A stretch of 18,541 nucleotides of DNA from positions 1 through 18,541 of the forward strand of contig JBEKIM010000084.1 in NCBI GenBank assembly GCA_050011755.1, in the 5' to 3' direction. The position numbers and the translations under genes are program-made. Below are positions 6,970 through 14,030 of the stretch, piece by piece (within the stretch, counting starts at the first letter, position 1; each line of letters begins with the position of its first letter). This stretch comes from Bog-159 sp050011755. Lineage in GTDB: Bacteria; Acidobacteriota; Terriglobia; Bryobacterales; Bryobacteraceae. The notes beneath the pieces were generated by a model, which had not been told where the DNA came from, did not search any database, and saw only the letters and a list, made by a program, of their open reading frames with translations.

Positions 6970-8471
6970 AGCGGGTCGGCTACGACATCGCGATCGTCGG
7001 CTCCGGCGCGGGCGGCGGCACGGTGGCGCAGGAACTCTCGCCCCTCTGCCGCCAGGGCGTACGCATCGCCGTGCTCGAAAAAGGACCTCGCCTGCGGGAC
7101 GAGGAGTTTACCGGCCGCGAACTCGAGATGGCCGGCGCGCTCTACGAAGACGGCGGCGGATTTCTCACCTCCGATGGCGCCATGACCATCGCCTTCGGTT
7201 GCGCCTACGGCGGTTCCACGGTGGTCTATACCGGCACTTCCATGCTGCCCCCGGAACGCGTCATCAGCCGCTGGGATGTACCCGGCCTGACGCACGCCGA
7301 CCTGGATTGCCGCGCGCGCAAATTCATGGCCGAGAACAACGTGCACTGGCTCGCGGACGATCTCGTCAACGAGAACAACAAGCTGTTCGTGGCCGGCTGC
7401 CACAAGCTGAACTACGATGTGCGGCAGTTCCCGGTGAACATCAAGGGTTGCCGCGGTTCCAGCCTCTGCAATCTGGGCTGCCCCAATCAGGCCAAGCAAG
7501 GCACCGATCGGGTGCAGTTGCCGCGCGCCGAAGCGAACGGCGTGGAAGTGGTTACCCGCTGCCAGGTGTTGACCGTCGGCGAGAAGACCCTGGCCGTGCG
7601 CGTGGCTGCTAAGCCCGCCGGCGCGAAAGGCGATGCCTCGCCTTGGGAGCCGGGCGATTATCAGATCGACGCGAAAATCGTGGTGCTTTGCGCGGGCGCC
7701 GTGAACACGCCGGCGCTGCTGTTGCGCTCCGGAATGGAGCACCGCCTGCCCCGGCTGGGCTATGGCTTCACCACGCATCCCGCGTTCATCATCGTGGGCG
7801 AGCACGCGCGTCCCATCACCAACTTTGTCGGTTTTCCCAAGAGTTACTACGTCGACCAGTTCGCCGAAACCGGGCATTTCGTGCTCGAAACCTGCATGTA
7901 TTTTCCGTTTATCACGGCCAAGAGCCTGGCGGGGTTCGGCGCGCCGCATAGCGCCTTCATGCGGGCCTTCCCGCGCCTGCAGATGATTCTGGTACTGGCC
8001 TGCGACGAAGCCGATGCTTACAACCGCGTGGCCATCGATAAAGCCGGCCGCCCGGTGGTGCATTACCGCTTCCAGCACGAGGCCGTCGGCGGCCTGATTG
8101 GCGGCGCGGTCGCCGCGGCCAGAATCCTGTTTGCGGCGGGAGCCCAGCGTGTCCACATGCCGGTAGCCCGCGAGACTACCATTGAATCCGCCGACGCCGC
8201 GCGCCTGCCGGAAATCGCCGCCGCCGCAAGATTTACCCCTGGCAAGACGCCTGTATCCGCCGCGCATCCGCAGGGCGGCTGCGGCATGGGCGCTGGCCCC
8301 CACGATTCCGTGACCGATTCTTACGGCCGCGTGCACGGTTTGCCCTGGCTGTTCGTCGCGGATGCCAGCCTCTTTCCCAATTCTCTCGAAATCAATCCCT
8401 ACGTCACCATCATGGCGCTGGCCGATCGCGTGGCCCAGCGCATCCGGGAGGAGGTCCCCGCGCTTCTATGA
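6966..8471 (+). CDS. GMC-family FAD-dependent oxidoreductase with CX5CX3C motif
   Basis: A flavoprotein of 501 residues that oxidises an alcohol or sugar-like substrate. The FAD-binding Rossmann motif GSGAGG is at 12-17. The C-terminal GMC domain shows HPQGGCGMG with H434 and INPYVTI with N477, matching the His/Asn active-site pair of cholesterol oxidase-type GMC enzymes. Residues 162-172 contain C162-X5-C168-X3-C172 followed by PNQAKQG. That spacing is known from the 3Fe-4S cluster of bacterial FAD-glucose and related dehydrogenases, so this may pass electrons to a carrier rather than to oxygen. The GTG start at 6966 has GGGAGG seven bases upstream (6953-6958) and overlaps the stop of the small partner; the frame upstream of it is an out-of-frame reading of that gene. 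The substrate is unknown. No export signal is present. Confidence 0.88.
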   Translation: MKRVGYDIAIVGSGAGGGTVAQELSPLCRQGVRIAVLEKGPRLRDEEFTGRELEMAGALYEDGGGFLTSDGAMTIAFGCAYGGSTVVYTGTSMLPPERVISRWDVPGLTHADLDCRARKFMAENNVHWLADDLVNENNKLFVAGCHKLNYDVRQFPVNIKGCRGSSLCNLGCPNQAKQGTDRVQLPRAEANGVEVVTRCQVLTVGEKTLAVRVAAKPAGAKGDASPWEPGDYQIDAKIVVLCAGAVNTPALLLRSGMEHRLPRLGYGFTTHPAFIIVGEHARPITNFVGFPKSYYVDQFAETGHFVLETCMYFPFITAKSLAGFGAPHSAFMRAFPRLQMILVLACDEADAYNRVAIDKAGRPVVHYRFQHEAVGGLIGGAVAAARILFAAGAQRVHMPVARETTIESADAARLPEIAAAARFTPGKTPVSAAHPQGGCGMGAGPHDSVTDSYGRVHGLPWLFVADASLFPNSLEINPYVTIMALADRVAQRIREEVPALL

Positions 8472-10186
8472 AAATGACCGGCGCAGACATCGTTGTGCGC
8501 GCCCTGGAGGACGAAGGCATTCCCTTCACCTTCGGCATCCCCGGCACCCACAACATCGAACTCTACGACTCGCTCGCCCGCTCCGCCAAGGTTCGCCCGA
8601 TCCTGGTTACCGACGAGCAGAGTGCATCCTTCATGGCCGATGGGGTGGCCCGCTCTTCCGGCATGCTGGCCGCGGCCAATGTAGTCCCGGGCGCCGGCCT
8701 TACCCACGCGCTTTCCGGAATCGCCGAGGCCTATCTGGACGGCATCCCCATGCTGGTGTTGGCCTGCGGCATCCGGCGCGATACCGGCAAGGCTTATCAA
8801 CTCCACGCCGTCGATCAACAGGCCATCGCCCGTCCCGTGACCAAGGCGCAGTTCCTGATCGAGAAAGGCGCGGACCTCTATGCCACGATCCGCCGCGCTT
8901 GCCTCGTCGCGCGCACCGCGCCCGCCGGCCCGGTCTTCGTGGAAGTCCCTGCCGAGCACTATATCTTCCGTCATGACGTGGACCTGGAAGCCTGGCGCGA
9001 TGAGCCGGAGTCTGCCGCCACGTTCCGCGCGGCCGATCTCGACCGGGCGCGCAGTCTCTTGGCGGCCTGCCGCCGTCCGCTTCTGTATTTCGGACTTGGG
9101 GCTGCGCGAGCCGGCGCCGATCTGATCGCGCTGGCCGAGCGTCTCGAAGCTCCCGTGGCCACTACCTTTGAAGGTAAAGGCATTTTTCCCGAGAGTCATC
9201 CGCTTTGGCTGTGGTGCGGATTCGGCGCGGCCGCTCCTAAGTTCGTGCAGAAGATTGCCCAGGGCGGCGACCTGACGCTGGCCATTGGCTGCCGCTTCTC
9301 CGAAGTGGGCACTGGAAGCTACGGCCTGCAGATGCCCGGCAAGCTAGTCCACGTCGACATCGATCCCGGCTCGCTCGATCAGAACTACCGCGCCGATTTA
9401 CCCGTGGTGGCCGATGCGGCTGCATTTATCGCCGCGTTGCTGAACAACCTTCCCGCGCGCGGCTCCGACCCGCGGCTCCGCGAAGCCATCCGTGAGGGCC
9501 ACGCGAAAGTATGGTCCGGGTGGGCCGCGCCGGCGGACGCCGAAAAAGTCACACCGCCGCAGCTACTCAAGGCCGTACAGGAGTTGGTGGGTCCCACGGC
9601 GATTTACACGACCGACAGCGGCAATGGCACCTTCCTGGCGGTCGAGTGCCTGCGCCTCGACCATCCGCGCTCGTTTCTGGCGCCCATCGATTACTCTTGT
9701 ATGGGATACGCCGTGCCGGCCGCTTTGGGAGCCGCTCTGGCCTGTCCCGGCCGGACCGTGGTTTCGCTCGCGGGCGATGGCGCATTCCTCATGACAGGCC
9801 TGGAATTGCTGACCGCCGCGCAGCTCCAGTTGCCCCTCCTGGTGCTGCTGCTGCGCGACCGCGAACTGGCGCAGATCGCGCAGTTCCAGCAGACGGCCCT
9901 GGGCCGGAAGAGCTGCAGCGAACTGCCCGATTACGATCTGCCGGCCTTCTGCCGCGCCGTAGGCGTCGAATATCTGATGATGGCGAAGAATGCGGAGATC
10001 GACCCGATACTGCGCCAAGCTCGTGCGTTGATGGAAGCCAAACGCCCGGTCGTAGTGGAAGTGGCCATCGACTATTCGCGGAAAACGTACTTCACCGAGG
10101 GAGTGGTGCGGGTGAACCTGGCCCGCCTGCCCTGGCCGGATCGCCTGCGCATGGTCGTGCGCGCCTTGTCCCGCCGCCTGAGTTAA
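8468..10186 (+). CDS. Thiamine-diphosphate-dependent enzyme (acetolactate synthase-like fold)
   Basis: A 572-residue member of the acetolactate synthase/2-oxoacid decarboxylase superfamily. The N-terminal pyrimidine-binding domain has GIPGTHNIELYDSL (23-36) and the activating glutamate E50 in TDEQSASFMADG. A central domain follows at about 190-325. The C-terminal diphosphate domain has G436-D437-G438, but the usual NN that closes this metal-binding motif reads RD (in LLLRDRE). The PGAGLTHALSGIAEAYLDG segment (about 76-94) is of acetolactate synthase type and lacks the active-site His of benzoylformate decarboxylase. The reaction is therefore probably C-C bond cleavage or formation on a 2-oxo acid, but the substrate cannot be named. 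The start overlaps the GMC gene as ATGA, so all three genes from 6574 look translationally coupled. No acetolactate synthase small subunit lies nearby, which argues against a biosynthetic role. Confidence 0.85.
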   Translation: MKMTGADIVVRALEDEGIPFTFGIPGTHNIELYDSLARSAKVRPILVTDEQSASFMADGVARSSGMLAAANVVPGAGLTHALSGIAEAYLDGIPMLVLACGIRRDTGKAYQLHAVDQQAIARPVTKAQFLIEKGADLYATIRRACLVARTAPAGPVFVEVPAEHYIFRHDVDLEAWRDEPESAATFRAADLDRARSLLAACRRPLLYFGLGAARAGADLIALAERLEAPVATTFEGKGIFPESHPLWLWCGFGAAAPKFVQKIAQGGDLTLAIGCRFSEVGTGSYGLQMPGKLVHVDIDPGSLDQNYRADLPVVADAAAFIAALLNNLPARGSDPRLREAIREGHAKVWSGWAAPADAEKVTPPQLLKAVQELVGPTAIYTTDSGNGTFLAVECLRLDHPRSFLAPIDYSCMGYAVPAALGAALACPGRTVVSLAGDGAFLMTGLELLTAAQLQLPLLVLLLRDRELAQIAQFQQTALGRKSCSELPDYDLPAFCRAVGVEYLMMAKNAEIDPILRQARALMEAKRPVVVEVAIDYSRKTYFTEGVVRVNLARLPWPDRLRMVVRALSRRLS

Positions 10187-10197
10187 GTTTTCGTGGC

Positions 10198-10236
10198 GCA
10201 CGCTTCAGCGTGCCGCGGCGGACTTCAGTCCGCCGC
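10198..10236. repeat. Two adjacent palindromes sharing a TTCAG centre (REP-like)
   Basis: Hairpin one pairs gcacgc (10198-10203) with gcgtgc (10208-10213) around ttca. Hairpin two pairs gcggcggact (10215-10224) with agtccgccgc (10227-10236), a perfect ten-base stem. Both carry TTCAG at the centre and sit one base apart. They fill the gap after the thiamine-diphosphate enzyme gene. No run of T follows, so a simple intrinsic terminator is less likely than a dispersed palindromic repeat that may also act as an mRNA 3' end. Confidence 0.75.
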
Positions 10237-10271
10237 TTGCATTTAGGCGAACAAACAGCGAAAATAGAGCC

Positions 10272-11240
10272 ATGCCCGAACTCATCGGCATAGCCCGAAT
10301 GGCCTCCCAAAGCGCTTTGCTCGAAGCCAAATCCGAGGTCGAGTACTTCGAGATCGGCGCCCGCAGCATCCTCAACCGCACCAGGCCCAACATGCCGTTC
10401 CAGTGGACCATTAATCCCTATCGCGGCTGCGAATTTGGCTGCCAATACTGTTACGCGCGCTATACCCACGAGTTTATGGGCATGGAAAACGGCCGCGACT
10501 TCGAATCGAAGATCTACGCAAAAGCCGCAGCGCCCGATATCCTGCGCCGCGAGTTGCGCAGACTGGATCGCGCCGACCACATCGCCATCGGCACGGCCAC
10601 CGATCCCTACCAGCCCGCGGAGCGCCGCTTCCGGCGCACGCGCGCCATCCTGGAAGTCTTCGCCGGCGAAAAGGGCCGCCGCTTGTCGATCACCAGCAAA
10701 TCGGACCTGGTGGTGCGCGATCTGGACCTGCTCGGCGAAATCGCCAGCCGCAACGTGTTGTCCATCAACATCACGGTCACCACGCTCAACCGCCGCCTGG
10801 CGCGGCTGATGGAACCGCGCGCCCCACGGCCGGACCTGCGCCTGGCCGCCGTCCACGTGCTGGCGGAAGCCGGCATCGCCGTCGGCGTCTTTCCGAACCC
10901 CATCCTGCCCATGATCACCGACTCCGAAGAAAGTCTCGATGCCCTGGCCGCCGCGGCGCGCCAGGCGGGCGCACAGTATTTCGGCGGCGGTCCGCTATTC
11001 CTGATGCCCTCCGCCCAGAAGATTTTCTTTCCGTTCCTCGAAAAGCGCGTTCCGAAGCTGGCCGGCCCTTACCGGGAGATGTATGCGCATAGCGCCTACC
11101 TGGGTCCCGGCTATAAAGCGCGATTGCGCGAGCGCGTGGCGCGCATCCGGCAACGCCACAGCCTCGGTTCCGCGCCGGTCGAATACCGTCCGGAACTATG
11201 GGAAGGCGAAGAGCAGGGCGCCCTCTTTCCGTTACAGTGA
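10272..11240 (+). CDS. Radical SAM protein of the spore photolyase-like (COG1533) family
   Basis: A 322-residue radical SAM protein. The cluster-binding motif CX3CX2C is C53-C57-C60 in RGCEFGCQYCYAR, followed by YTHEF. Further family landmarks are GTATDPYQPAE (about 116-126), TSKSDLVVRD (about 141-150) and ITVTTLN (about 164-170), as in the spore photoproduct lyase-like, Rv2578c/PA0069-type proteins. These are widespread in bacteria that do not sporulate, and their substrate is generally not established, so no specific reaction is claimed. The ATG start gives a family-like N-terminus; an in-frame Met at residue 10 is an alternative, and neither has a strong ribosome binding site. It ends 16 bases before queA on the same strand, so the two are probably co-transcribed. 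Confidence 0.85.
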   Translation: MPELIGIARMASQSALLEAKSEVEYFEIGARSILNRTRPNMPFQWTINPYRGCEFGCQYCYARYTHEFMGMENGRDFESKIYAKAAAPDILRRELRRLDRADHIAIGTATDPYQPAERRFRRTRAILEVFAGEKGRRLSITSKSDLVVRDLDLLGEIASRNVLSINITVTTLNRRLARLMEPRAPRPDLRLAAVHVLAEAGIAVGVFPNPILPMITDSEESLDALAAAARQAGAQYFGGGPLFLMPSAQKIFFPFLEKRVPKLAGPYREMYAHSAYLGPGYKARLRERVARIRQRHSLGSAPVEYRPELWEGEEQGALFPLQ

Positions 11241-11256
11241 AATCAGGTTTCCAGGA

Positions 11257-12276
11257 ATGGATCTCGCCGAGTTCGATTTCGCCCTGCCCGAGGACCTGAT
11301 CGCGCAATCGCCGCTCGCCGACCGCGCCGCATCGCGCATGCTGGTCGTGGATCGCGCCGGCGGCTCCTGGGAAGACCGCCAGTTTCGGGATCTGCCCGCG
11401 TTCCTGGGTCCTGGCGATTGCCTCGTTTTGAACGATTCGCGGGTCTTTCCGGCGCGCCTGTTCGGGCATCGCGCGGGCCGCACCGGCGCCGTGGAAGTCC
11501 TGCTGCTACGGCCCGTCGACAGCGCCGCGAAGGATTGGGAGGCGCTCGTACATCCCGGCAAGAAAATGCGGGTCGGCGAGAGGGTTGTGTTCGGCGACAG
11601 CCTGGAGGCCGAGGTCGTCGCGCGCCGGGAATTCGGCGAGCGGACGCTGCGCTTTTACACGGATCGCGATGTCTACGACGATTTCGAGAAACTGGGCCAT
11701 GTGCCGCTGCCTCCCTATATCAAGCGCGCGGACGAAGTCGCCGACCGCGAACGCTATCAGACCGTATTTGCGCGCGAGAAGGGTTCGGCGGCCGCGCCCA
11801 CCGCTGGCTTGCACTTCACGCCGGAGGTGCTGGAGGCTTGCCGCGAGGCCGGCGCGGATATCGCGTTCGTCACCCTGCACGTGGGGCTAGGAACCTTTCA
11901 GCCGATCCACGACGGGCGCGTGGAAGGCCACCGCCTGCACCGCGAGCACTACCACATCGCCGCGGATAACGCCGTCCGCATGGCGTCCGCACGGCGCCGT
12001 GTTGCCGTCGGCACCACCAGCGTACGCTCCCTCGAGAGCGCCATGCAAAGCGGCGGCCTGCGGGAGACCGCCGGCGAAACCGGCATCTTCATCTACCCCG
12101 GCTTCGAGTTTCGGGCCACCGGCGCCATGCTGACCAACTTTCATCTTCCGCGCACCAGCTTGCTGCTGCTGGTGTGCGCCTTCGCCGGCAAGGAACTAGC
12201 CCTGGCAGCCTATCGGCACGCGGTCGAGTACCGGTACCGCTTCTATTCCTATGGCGATTGTATGTTGATTATTTGA
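11257..12276 (+). CDS. queA: S-adenosylmethionine:tRNA ribosyltransferase-isomerase QueA
   Basis: This enzyme transfers and isomerises the ribosyl part of SAM onto 7-aminomethyl-7-deazaguanine in tRNA, giving epoxyqueuosine at wobble position 34. It has 339 residues, a normal length for QueA. Recognisable segments in order are FDFALPEDLIAQ at the start, LVLNDSRVFPARLFG (about 56-70), VPLPPYIKRAD, APTAGLHFT, FVTLHVGLGTFQPI, VGTTSVRSLES and TNFHLPRTSLLLLVCAFAG near the end. The start at 11257 matches the conserved N-terminus. The frame is open further upstream but only as an out-of-frame reading of the radical SAM gene. CAGG at 11244-11247 gives a modest ribosome binding site nine bases away. 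No other queuosine gene is in the window. Confidence 0.96.
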   Translation: MDLAEFDFALPEDLIAQSPLADRAASRMLVVDRAGGSWEDRQFRDLPAFLGPGDCLVLNDSRVFPARLFGHRAGRTGAVEVLLLRPVDSAAKDWEALVHPGKKMRVGERVVFGDSLEAEVVARREFGERTLRFYTDRDVYDDFEKLGHVPLPPYIKRADEVADRERYQTVFAREKGSAAAPTAGLHFTPEVLEACREAGADIAFVTLHVGLGTFQPIHDGRVEGHRLHREHYHIAADNAVRMASARRRVAVGTTSVRSLESAMQSGGLRETAGETGIFIYPGFEFRATGAMLTNFHLPRTSLLLLVCAFAGKELALAAYRHAVEYRYRFYSYGDCMLII

Positions 12277-12313
12277 TCGGTTCCGGATTTTCTGTTGTAG
12301 ACTGGAGCAAATC

Positions 12314-12319
12314 AGGAGG
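12314..12319 (+). promoter_or_regulatory. Strong ribosome binding site of the PEP-CTERM gene
   Basis: AGGAGG lies seven bases before the ATG at 12327. It selects this start over the open frame that runs back into queA. A weak promoter candidate (TTGATC at 12273-12278, 17-base spacer, TGTAGA at 12296-12301) lies just upstream. Confidence 0.75.
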
Positions 12320-12326
12320 GACCGCG

Positions 12327-12992
12327 ATGAATCAGCTTCGCAAGGTCAACTTAGCCGTTCTGGCTATCGCATCCGCGACGGCTTGCGCCACACCCGTCCG
12401 GGCCAGTTCCATAGTCTACACGAACATCCAGCCTGGAGACACGTTTTTCATCGGGGTAGCCATTGGCGTCGTCCCGTTCGTCGGGGTTTTTAACTATGCC
12501 GGTATCGGCTTCGAGGCGAAGCAAAACTATACCTTTGAACGCATGGACCTGGCAGCCAGTCTAAGTTCGGGACCCAATGTGCTGGATGTGTATTTGATGA
12601 CCAGCCAGGGCGGTCTTCCGGACCAGATACTGGAGTCCTTCGCGCTCGACAACGAATTATCGACCGATCCCACTACCGGGATGGTCACCATCGACTCGGT
12701 CACTCATCCGGAGCTTCTGGCCGGTCATGAGTATTGGGTCGTGGCGGCGGGCGGTCCAACCACCACCGCCTTCTGGCAGTTGAACGCGCATGGCATAGAA
12801 GGACCGAATGTCAGCGGTCCAACATTGACAACTCTGCAGCGAGATGCGAACACCAATGACGTCGAAGCTCTCGAGGTCTTTGGAAACGGCGTTCCCGAGC
12901 CCGGTTCCTGGATGCTCACAGCCGGCGCACTACTCGTGGGGCTGGCGTATTCGCGCCGTCGCCTGAATAACCCGCTGACGCCCGGGAAATGA
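12327..12992 (+). CDS. PEP-CTERM sorting domain-containing secreted protein
   Basis: A secreted protein of 221 residues with no recognised catalytic domain. A signal peptide spans residues 1-26 (KK/R-type basic start, hydrophobic 9-21, VRA before S27). The middle (about 30-185) is beta-rich and reminiscent of the choice-of-anchor domains common in Acidobacteriota and Planctomycetota. The C-terminus carries a PEP-CTERM tag: VPEPGSW from 189, a hydrophobic helix (about 195-208) and RRR at 210-212. Such tags are processed by exosortase, which is known to accompany exopolysaccharide or envelope systems; no exosortase gene is seen here. The stop overlaps the following small membrane protein as ATGA, so the two are probably made together. 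Confidence 0.85.
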   Translation: MNQLRKVNLAVLAIASATACATPVRASSIVYTNIQPGDTFFIGVAIGVVPFVGVFNYAGIGFEAKQNYTFERMDLAASLSSGPNVLDVYLMTSQGGLPDQILESFALDNELSTDPTTGMVTIDSVTHPELLAGHEYWVVAAGGPTTTAFWQLNAHGIEGPNVSGPTLTTLQRDANTNDVEALEVFGNGVPEPGSWMLTAGALLVGLAYSRRRLNNPLTPGK

Positions 12993-13354
12993 AATTCGCC
13001 AAAGCCGTCTTTTGGGCCGCCGGCACGTTTGGTGTGCTGGCGCTCGCGCCTTTGTATGTCTTGTTCGATCTAGTGGGGCGCTACGATCCGCCGTCCATCA
13101 CGCATCCGCAGTTCTATTACGGCTTCGCCGGCGTGGGGCTGACGTGGCAGTTTGTATTCTTCATCATTGCCGGGGACCCACTCCGGTACCGCCCCCTGAT
13201 GATTCCCGCCGTGCTTGAAAAGCTCAGCTATGCAGGCGCGCTGCTGGTGCTCTATTTGCAAGGGCGCATTTCGCCGCTGCAGGCCGCGACCGGCATCCCC
13301 GACGCGCTGCTCATGGTCCTGATTGTGGCGGCATTTTTGAAAACGCGCAACTAG
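12989..13354 (+). CDS. Small four-helix membrane protein, function unknown
   Basis: Not recognised as a named family. The 121 residues contain four hydrophobic segments at about 6-28, 43-62, 70-90 and 98-117, joined by short loops, consistent with an integral inner-membrane protein. A YDPPSITHPQFYYGF loop lies between the first two helices. The ATG overlaps the stop of the PEP-CTERM gene by four bases, implying coupled translation. Its stop is convergent with and overlaps the next gene: the four bases ctag at 13351-13354 give TAG to both genes. Real coding is supported by the overlap geometry and consistent hydrophobic pattern. Confidence 0.7.
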   Translation: MKFAKAVFWAAGTFGVLALAPLYVLFDLVGRYDPPSITHPQFYYGFAGVGLTWQFVFFIIAGDPLRYRPLMIPAVLEKLSYAGALLVLYLQGRISPLQAATGIPDALLMVLIVAAFLKTRN

Positions 13355-13986
13355 CCCGAGGTCTTATCGGGCGTCGCCACGCTGTGGGCCGTATTGTAAA
13401 TTTGCTGGCTCAACTGGCTCTGTAGCTGATTGATGGCCTGCGCGTCGGTCGGGCTCAACGTCCCGCCGTTGGCCTGCTCATCGCCGGCGATCTGCTGCTG
13501 GATGCCGGAGAGTTCCGCGCCCAACTGCGTAGCTTGGCCGCTGCTCAGATGCCCGGCCTTCTCGTTCAACACGATACGGCCGGCTTCCAGGTCTTCGCGC
13601 GTGCCGGCCTGCGTTACAGTCGCACCGGATGGAGGCGCGGCGCCATCGTGCGCGTCGCCATAAACTGTCTGGCTCAACTGATTCTGCGCCTGCTGCACGG
13701 CTTTGGCATCGGCGGGCGAGAGCGTGCCACCGTCGGCCTTCTGGTCCGCCACGATCTGGCTGTGGATGGATGATATCTGGGTGTAGAGCTGTTGAGACTG
13801 ATCGCTCGTGAGATTGCCGCTTTCCGCGTTCGCGGCCACCCTGCCTGTGAGCGCCACCTCGCGCAGCGCCGCTTGGCTGAGATTCAGGTTGTCTGATGCA
13901 TCTGAGGGCTGCGCGGCGTTCTTCGGCGGAGCCGCGAGCGCGTACTTCTCCGCTATCATGCTAGTGTTCAAAATGATGGGGGCCAA
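13351..13986 (-). CDS. Hypothetical protein with two copies of an 88-residue-period helical domain
   Basis: A 211-residue protein of unknown function, rich in Gln, Ala and Ser and probably helical. Two copies of one unit occupy about 42-114 and 130-202, offset by 88 residues; each holds GR-x-x-x-N, a QxxQL segment, QI-x-x-D, GGTLSP-x-DA and a closing QLSQ-x-x-Y-x-x-AH. No signal peptide, membrane helix or catalytic motif is visible. The start is taken as the TTG at 13986-13984 because GAGGAGA lies six bases upstream; an ATG at 14010 precedes that site and lacks one of its own, and the ATG at residue 10 is too far from it. Upstream open frame beyond 14010 is a shadow of the lipid kinase gene. 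It follows that gene by 44 bases on the same strand, so the two are likely co-transcribed. Confidence 0.75.
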   Translation of the reverse strand: MAPIILNTSMIAEKYALAAPPKNAAQPSDASDNLNLSQAALREVALTGRVAANAESGNLTSDQSQQLYTQISSIHSQIVADQKADGGTLSPADAKAVQQAQNQLSQTVYGDAHDGAAPPSGATVTQAGTREDLEAGRIVLNEKAGHLSSGQATQLGAELSGIQQQIAGDEQANGGTLSPTDAQAINQLQSQLSQQIYNTAHSVATPDKTSG

Positions 13987-13992
13987 GGCTGA

Positions 13993-13999
13993 TCTCCTC
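13993..13999 (-). promoter_or_regulatory. Ribosome binding site supporting a TTG start
   Basis: On the minus strand, GAGGAGA (complement of tctcctc) lies six bases before the TTG at 13986. It is the only good ribosome binding site in this stretch and decides the start of the duplicated-domain gene. Confidence 0.6.
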
Positions 14000-14030
14000 A
14001 CACAGTTCATCGGCGGGAGGCAGCGGAACT

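Noticed and set aside
6930..8336. Minus-strand open frame of 468 residues opposite the GMC gene
   Set aside because: Shadow frame rich in His, Ala, Gly and Arg, typical of reading a high-GC gene backwards.
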